Assembly (NCBI GenBank): GCA_947595555.1
Contig: CANQES010000059.1
Span: 1-9,042, forward strand
Direction of reading: 5' to 3'
DNA from: an uncultured Clostridia bacterium
GTDB lineage: Bacteria > Bacillota > Clostridia > TANB77 > CAG-508
DNA length: 9,042 bases
Shown here: positions 5,688 to 9,042 of the stretch, piece by piece
Layout: the number at the start of each line of letters is the position of its first letter
How positions within the stretch are numbered: the first letter of the stretch is position 1
Made by a program: the position numbers and the translations under genes
Notes under the pieces: model-generated
Databases searched by the model: none
Told to the model about the DNA's origin: nothing
Seen by the model: only the letters and a program-made list of their open reading frames with translations

Positions 5688-6920
5688 TTATTTTTTTCTT
5701 CTTAATATCCAGTCTTTTTCACATTTTATTGGTAATTTGATTTTTACTTTTTGATATTTTACTCCTGGACTAATATCTTTAATATCCTCATCTGTTTCTT
5801 CATCCCACAATTTTTCTATTTGAAATTCATATGGTTCGATTTGATTTGGAATTATAATTTCTAACACATCTCCTACTTGTAATTTATTTTTTATTTCAAT
5901 GGTTGATTTTTCTGGATTATATTCTACTACTTTACCACCAAACTCATAATTCTCATTATATTGTCTTCCACTATATTCTTGAATATCTTTATTATTCCTA
6001 TCATTAAAGTAAAATGATGTTAGTCCTCTTGTTTTTACCTTTTCTAATTCCTTTAAATACTTAGTATAATCAAAATTTTCAGGATTTTTTTTGTAATCAT
6101 CAATTGCGTTTCGATAACTATTTACAACACTTGCTATATAATATTCTGTTTTTAATCTGCCTTCAATTTTTAGGCTGTCAATGCCCATTTCTATAATGTC
6201 TGGTAATTCTTTTATTAAGCATAAATCTTTAGAAGAAAAAATACTAGTTCCGTATTCGCTTATTTCTATTGGCATCATTTCTCCTGGATTGTTTTTTTCT
6301 TCAGCATATAAATTGTATGACCATCTACAGCTTTGTGCACAATCACCTAAATTAGCACTTCTGCAAGATAAGAAATCACTTAAAAAACATCTTCCAGAAA
6401 ATGCAAAACAAATAGCTCCATGAATAAAGATTTCTACTTCTAAATCTTTTGGCTTGTTCTCCATTATGTATTTCAATTGCTCTTTATTCATTTCTCTTGC
6501 CATAATGACTCTTTTTGCCCCATTTTTATACCAGAAATTGCAGTCTTGTAAACTAATGATATTTGCTTGTGTGCTAATATTAATTGGTATAGATGGTGCA
6601 TACTGTTTTAAGGCATCTATTACTCCTACATCTGCTGCAATAATACCATCTGGCTTTAATTCTTCTAGTTTTTTTGACATATTTATAATTTCTTCATATT
6701 TTTCATCCCAAGCAAATATGTTTAGTGTTACATATACTTTTTTTCCTTTTTCATGTGCATATTTTATAGTTTTTTCTAAATCTTCATCTTTCATGTCTGC
6801 TCTCGTTCTTAATGATAATGATGATGTACCACAATATATTGCATCTGCACCATATAAGAATGCAATTTTTGCCTTTTCAAATGAACCTGCTGGCGCTAAT
6901 AATTCTATTTCTTTCATCAT
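5688..6920 (-). CDS. U32-family protein, tRNA 5-hydroxyuridine synthesis type (TrhP/YegQ-like)
   Basis: A 410-residue member of peptidase family U32. Several U32 proteins are not proteases but RNA-modification factors, and the TrhP/YegQ branch takes part in forming 5-hydroxyuridine at the tRNA wobble position. The N-terminal ELLAPAGSFEKAKIA (6-20) and YGADAIYCG (23-31) match the TIM-barrel start. The U32 signature ExFxxG(A)xCx4GxCxxS is fully met at residues 163-181 with Cys171 and Cys178. Cys194 and Cys198 follow in GDCAQSCRW, the expected iron-sulfur ligands. DSLKIEGR (248-255) and a C-terminal beta-barrel-like segment (about 325-405) complete it. The SD AGGAG precedes the ATG at 6920 by 5 bases; a second ATG follows at once. 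It lies 15 bases after pyrG and should be cotranscribed with it. Assignment to TrhP and not to another U32 subgroup is moderate. Confidence 0.88.
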   Translation of the reverse strand: MMKEIELLAPAGSFEKAKIAFLYGADAIYCGTSSLSLRTRADMKDEDLEKTIKYAHEKGKKVYVTLNIFAWDEKYEEIINMSKKLEELKPDGIIAADVGVIDALKQYAPSIPINISTQANIISLQDCNFWYKNGAKRVIMAREMNKEQLKYIMENKPKDLEVEIFIHGAICFAFSGRCFLSDFLSCRSANLGDCAQSCRWSYNLYAEEKNNPGEMMPIEISEYGTSIFSSKDLCLIKELPDIIEMGIDSLKIEGRLKTEYYIASVVNSYRNAIDDYKKNPENFDYTKYLKELEKVKTRGLTSFYFNDRNNKDIQEYSGRQYNENYEFGGKVVEYNPEKSTIEIKNKLQVGDVLEIIIPNQIEPYEFQIEKLWDEETDEDIKDISPGVKYQKVKIKLPIKCEKDWILRRKK

Positions 6921-6935
6921 AATTTCTCCTATTTT

Positions 6936-8531
6936 CTATAAACATGCTTTTATTAATCCAACAAATAATGGTGAAGGATTATTAGGTCTTGACTTTAACT
7001 CTGGATGAAATTGTCCTGCTATAAAATAAGGATGATTTTGCAATTCCACCATTTCCACTAAAAGTCCATCTGGAGAAGTACCAGATACCTTTAATCCTGC
7101 ATTTTCTAACCTCTCACGATAATCATTATTATATTCATAACGATGTCTATGTCTTTCTGATATATTTTCTCTACCATATAATTCTCTTGCTAAAGTTCCT
7201 TCTTTAATAACACATGGATAAGCACCTAATCGCATAGTGCCACCCTTTTTATCAATACCTTTTTGCTCTTCCATAATATGAATAACTGGATTACTTGTAT
7301 TTTCATCTAATTCTGCTGAATTAGCATCCTTTAATCCTAATACATGTCTAGCAAATTCTACAACTGCCATTTGCATTCCTAAACAAATTCCTAAGAATGG
7401 TATTTTATTTTCTCTAACATATTTTATCGTTTCAATCTTTCCTTCAATTCCTCTATGTCCAAATCCTCCAGGAATAACAACACCATCAATTCCTTTTAGT
7501 TTACTTGCTACATTCTCTTTTGTTACTGTTTCTGAATCTATCAAATGAACTTTTACTTTAACATGATTAGCAAATCCTGCATGGTATAAACTTTCCATTA
7601 CAGAAATATAAGCATCTTCTAGTTGTACATATTTTCCAACAATAGCAATATTAACAATTTTTGATTCATCAATACTCCTAATATTATCAACCATTTCTTG
7701 CCATTTTGAATTATCTGGAATATATTTTTCCAATTTCAAATGATTGCAGACTTCACGAGCCAAACCTTCTTCTTCTAGCATTAGTGGTACTGCATACAAA
7801 CAATCAGCGGTTTTATTTTGTATAACGCTTGTTTTTCTTACATTGCAAAATAGTGACAACTTATCACGAATACTATCTGGTATATCAGTTTCTGTTCTAC
7901 AAACTAATATGTTTGGTTTAATACCAAAACTTTGTAACTCTTTAACTGAATGCTGTGTAGGTTTTGATTTTATTTCATTTGAACCAAATATGTATGGTAA
8001 TAATGTAACATGAATATATACTACATCTTCTGGATTTTTTTCTAGTCCCACTTGACGAATTGCTTCAATAATTGATAATCCTTCGATATCTCCTACTGTG
8101 CCTCCAATTTCTGTTATTACAATATCTGTATCAGTATCTTCAAATCCATATATTTTCTCTTTTATTTCATTTGTAATATGAGGAATTACTTGTACGGTTT
8201 TTCCTAAATAATCTCCTCTTCTTTCTTTGTCAATAACGTTTTGATAGATTTTTCCCATTGTAACACTTGAATTTTTAGTTAAATTTTCATCAATAAATCT
8301 TTCATAATGTCCCAAATCTAAATCTGTCTCTGCCCCATCATCTGTAACAAAAACTTCTCCATGCTCATATGGATTCATTGTGCCAGGGTCAACATTAATA
8401 TAAGGGTCAAACTTTTGAATTGTTACTTTATATCCCCTGTTTTTCAATAATCTTCCTAAAGATGCTGCAGTTATTCCTTTTCCTAATCCAGAAACAACGC
8501 CTCCTGTTACAAAAACATATTTAGTATTCAT
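6936..8531 (-). CDS. pyrG: CTP synthase (glutamine-hydrolysing)
   Basis: CTP synthase aminates UTP to CTP using ATP and glutamine, the last step of de novo pyrimidine nucleotide synthesis, in the cytoplasm. The 531-residue length is standard. The synthetase domain (about 1-265) starts with KYVFVTGGVVSGLGKGI, containing the ATP-binding loop, followed by KFDPYINVDPGTM (40-52), EHGEVFVTDDGAE (56-68) and GGTVGDIEG (143-151). The class I glutamine amidotransferase domain (about 293-531) has GGFGHRG (355-361), the nucleophile Cys383 in LGICLGMQ, and His509 and Glu511 in GQFHPE. It starts with the SD AAAGGAAG upstream of the ATG at 8531. Its promoter and a terminator-like leader hairpin lie directly upstream, suggesting attenuation. 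The U32-family gene follows 15 bases downstream. No defect is seen. Confidence 0.98.
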   Translation of the reverse strand: MNTKYVFVTGGVVSGLGKGITAASLGRLLKNRGYKVTIQKFDPYINVDPGTMNPYEHGEVFVTDDGAETDLDLGHYERFIDENLTKNSSVTMGKIYQNVIDKERRGDYLGKTVQVIPHITNEIKEKIYGFEDTDTDIVITEIGGTVGDIEGLSIIEAIRQVGLEKNPEDVVYIHVTLLPYIFGSNEIKSKPTQHSVKELQSFGIKPNILVCRTETDIPDSIRDKLSLFCNVRKTSVIQNKTADCLYAVPLMLEEEGLAREVCNHLKLEKYIPDNSKWQEMVDNIRSIDESKIVNIAIVGKYVQLEDAYISVMESLYHAGFANHVKVKVHLIDSETVTKENVASKLKGIDGVVIPGGFGHRGIEGKIETIKYVRENKIPFLGICLGMQMAVVEFARHVLGLKDANSAELDENTSNPVIHIMEEQKGIDKKGGTMRLGAYPCVIKEGTLARELYGRENISERHRHRYEYNNDYRERLENAGLKVSGTSPDGLLVEMVELQNHPYFIAGQFHPELKSRPNNPSPLFVGLIKACL

Positions 8532-8547
8532 ATCTTACTTCCTTTCT

Positions 8548-8597
8548 AAAAATAAAAAAAGATTAAAAAAATGCCAAAATCGGTTTTTTTTTAATCT
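8548..8597 (-). promoter_or_regulatory. Terminator-like attenuator in the pyrG leader
   Basis: On the minus strand a 12-bp perfect stem pairs AGATTAAAAAAA (8597-8586) with TTTTTTTAATCT (8571-8560). A CC/GG pair and a GATTTT loop sit on top, separated by a 2x2 mismatch. A tract of T6-A-T5 (8559-8548) follows directly, then the ribosome site. The hairpin begins at about the predicted transcription start, so almost the whole leader is the terminator. pyrG in Bacillus subtilis is controlled by CTP-sensitive attenuation that needs G residues added at a GGGC start. Such a start is not visible here, so if this is an attenuator its trigger would differ. Confidence 0.65.
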
Positions 8598-8603
8598 ATA
8601 TGT

Positions 8604-8632
8604 ATTTTAACACTTATTTTATCTTTTTTCAA
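8604..8632 (-). promoter_or_regulatory. pyrG promoter
   Basis: On the minus strand TTGAAA (8632-8627), a 17-base spacer and TAAAAT (8609-8604) predict a start near 8597, which is the first base of the leader hairpin. Its -35 lies 7 bases from the -35 of the divergent plus-strand promoter. Confidence 0.65.
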
Positions 8633-8639
8633 GTATTTT

Positions 8640-8668
8640 TTGCATTTTTCTACAAAATATGGTATAAT
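8640..8668 (+). promoter_or_regulatory. Promoter of the orphan gene at 8712
   Basis: TTGCAT (8640-8645), a 17-base spacer and TATAAT (8663-8668), with a TGG just before the -10 (extended -10 type). This predicts a start near 8675 and a leader of about 37 bases. It is arranged back to back with the pyrG promoter. Confidence 0.7.
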
Positions 8669-8703
8669 TAATTTTAGTAACTATTGTTTTCGCACAAGAA
8701 AGG

Positions 8704-8719
8704 AGGTTCAAATGAACCT
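8704..8719 (+). promoter_or_regulatory. Hairpin enclosing the ribosome site and start codon of the orphan gene
   Basis: AGGTTCA (8704-8710), AA, TGAACCT (8713-8719) is a perfect 7-bp dyad. In RNA it gives a 6-bp stem with an AAAU loop. It covers the 3' half of the Shine-Dalgarno site (AGGAGG, 8701-8706) and the start codon at 8712-8714, so it could limit translation initiation. This is seen directly; its regulatory role is inferred. Confidence 0.5.
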
Positions 8720-9038
8720 AATCGACGTTACACGGACATCTGATGAAGAGCGTGCATACAAGAATAACGCACGTGAAATCTTTGAGGATTTAAAAAAACT
8801 CAATGATGTAGTCTTGTGTCAGGGAACATTTTTAGTTCCAACACAGAATGGCACTGCACTCAAGCAGTGCTACATGGTAACCATAACTGCTAGCAATTTG
8901 ACGAAGACGTATCATTTTTGTATTCTTGCTCATCTTGTGAGCATCATGCAAGAAAATGGCTATACCGAAATCGAGCCATATCGGTATAGAAATGGTTGCT
9001 TTTCCGTACGGCTCAAAAAAGCAGAGGTTCTCAACTGA
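8712..9038 (+). CDS. Hypothetical protein, 108 aa, function unknown
   Basis: I do not recognise this protein. The ATG at 8712 is chosen because a perfect AAAGGAGGT lies just before it and a good promoter ends at 8668; a longer in-frame version from 8640 would start inside that promoter. The product is soluble-looking with no signal peptide or membrane segment. It has a charged N-terminal helix-like part (about 9-32, rich in Glu, Lys and Asp), then alternating beta-type stretches (VVLCQGTFLVP, QCYMVTITAS, CFSVRLKK), suggesting a small alpha/beta fold. GC is about 40% by hand count, clearly above the roughly 30% of neighbours, with frequent CpG, which suggests recent transfer or a mobile origin. 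It is divergent from pyrG. The gene carries several perfect inverted repeats, including one at the start and one at the stop codon. Confidence 0.75.
   Translation: MNLIDVTRTSDEERAYKNNAREIFEDLKKLNDVVLCQGTFLVPTQNGTALKQCYMVTITASNLTKTYHFCILAHLVSIMQENGYTEIEPYRYRNGCFSVRLKKAEVLN
8851..8870 (+). repeat. Perfect 7-bp inverted repeat inside the orphan gene
   Basis: GCACTGC (8851-8857) and GCAGTGC (8864-8870) flank a six-base loop ACTCAA. It can form a stable GC-rich mRNA hairpin within the coding region. It may reflect mRNA structure or chance. Confidence 0.5.
8960..8989 (+). repeat. Perfect 9-bp inverted repeat inside the orphan gene
   Basis: CTATACCGA (8960-8968) and TCGGTATAG (8981-8989) flank a 12-base loop. 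In protein terms it spans the YTEIEPYRYRN region. It is a longer arm than expected by chance in such a short gene. Confidence 0.5.
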
Positions 9039-9042
9039 GAAC
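9027..9042 (+). terminator. Palindrome at the stop codon of the orphan gene, probable start of a terminator
   Basis: GTTCTCAACTGAGAAC fills the last 16 bases of the window: arms GTTCTCA and TGAGAAC around AC, or a 6-bp stem with an AACT loop. It overlaps the TGA at 9036-9038. The bases just before it (GAG, 9024-9026) could extend the stem if the sequence beyond the window continues with CTC. The T tract needed to prove a terminator would lie outside the window. Confidence 0.45.

Noticed and set aside
6454..7008. Plus-strand open frame of 184 codons
   Set aside because: It is antisense to the U32-family gene and the end of pyrG, both of which have clear family motifs; it has no ribosome site or recognisable domain.
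7744..8013. Plus-strand 89-codon frame
   Set aside because: Antisense to the highly conserved synthetase domain of pyrG, without ribosome site or family features.
8640..8711. Longer N terminus for the orphan protein (start at 8640)
   Set aside because: That start lies inside the -35/-10 promoter region and has no ribosome site, whereas the ATG at 8712 has a consensus one.
1..9042. CRISPR array, IS element, prophage or defence system
   Set aside because: No regularly spaced direct repeats, transposase, integrase, nuclease or toxin-antitoxin signatures were seen on either strand.

Overview
The window looks like chromosomal DNA from a low-GC Gram-positive bacterium, most likely of the class Clostridia. 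It is strongly AT-rich (about 30% GC by eye), its Shine-Dalgarno sites are AAGGAG-like, and its proteins have Firmicutes-type sequences. Nothing in it allows a species call. No CRISPR array, transposase, integrase, rRNA or tRNA was seen.

Left block (1-4614, all minus strand): a compact lipid operon read right to left. It encodes an acyl-activating AMP-binding ligase, a biotin-protein ligase (birA, broken by one extra base), FabD, FabG and FabF (cut by the window edge). Genes overlap or lie within about 15 bases of each other, so one transcript is likely. The ligase probably activates fatty acids for CoA or ACP. BirA would biotinylate the acetyl-CoA carboxylase carrier protein that makes malonyl-CoA. 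FabD moves malonyl to ACP, and FabF and FabG elongate and reduce the chain. No acpP, fabK/fabI, fabZ or acc gene lies in this part.

Middle (4615-5687): a short divergent intergenic region with a -10 box for each direction and a small inverted repeat, then a plus-strand DUF368 membrane protein (PopT-like polyprenyl-phosphate transporter) whose last codons appear frameshifted. It is followed by a consensus-like promoter and, about 60 bases on, a strong intrinsic terminator with no ORF between them. This is the best candidate for an undescribed small RNA.

Right block (5688-8531, minus strand): pyrG (CTP synthase) followed 15 bases later by a U32-family protein of the tRNA-hydroxylation (TrhP/YegQ-like) type. 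The pyrG leader holds a terminator-like hairpin that starts at about the predicted transcription start, so attenuation is likely.

Far right (8640-9042, plus strand): a divergently transcribed 108-residue protein of unknown function with higher GC (about 40% by hand count), more CpG, a perfect Shine-Dalgarno site and several perfect inverted repeats, one enclosing the start codon and one at the stop codon. It looks compositionally foreign and may be structurally regulated.

Overall this is mostly housekeeping DNA. The points of interest are the small-RNA locus, the pyrG attenuator, the hairpin-rich orphan gene and two apparent single-base frameshifts.
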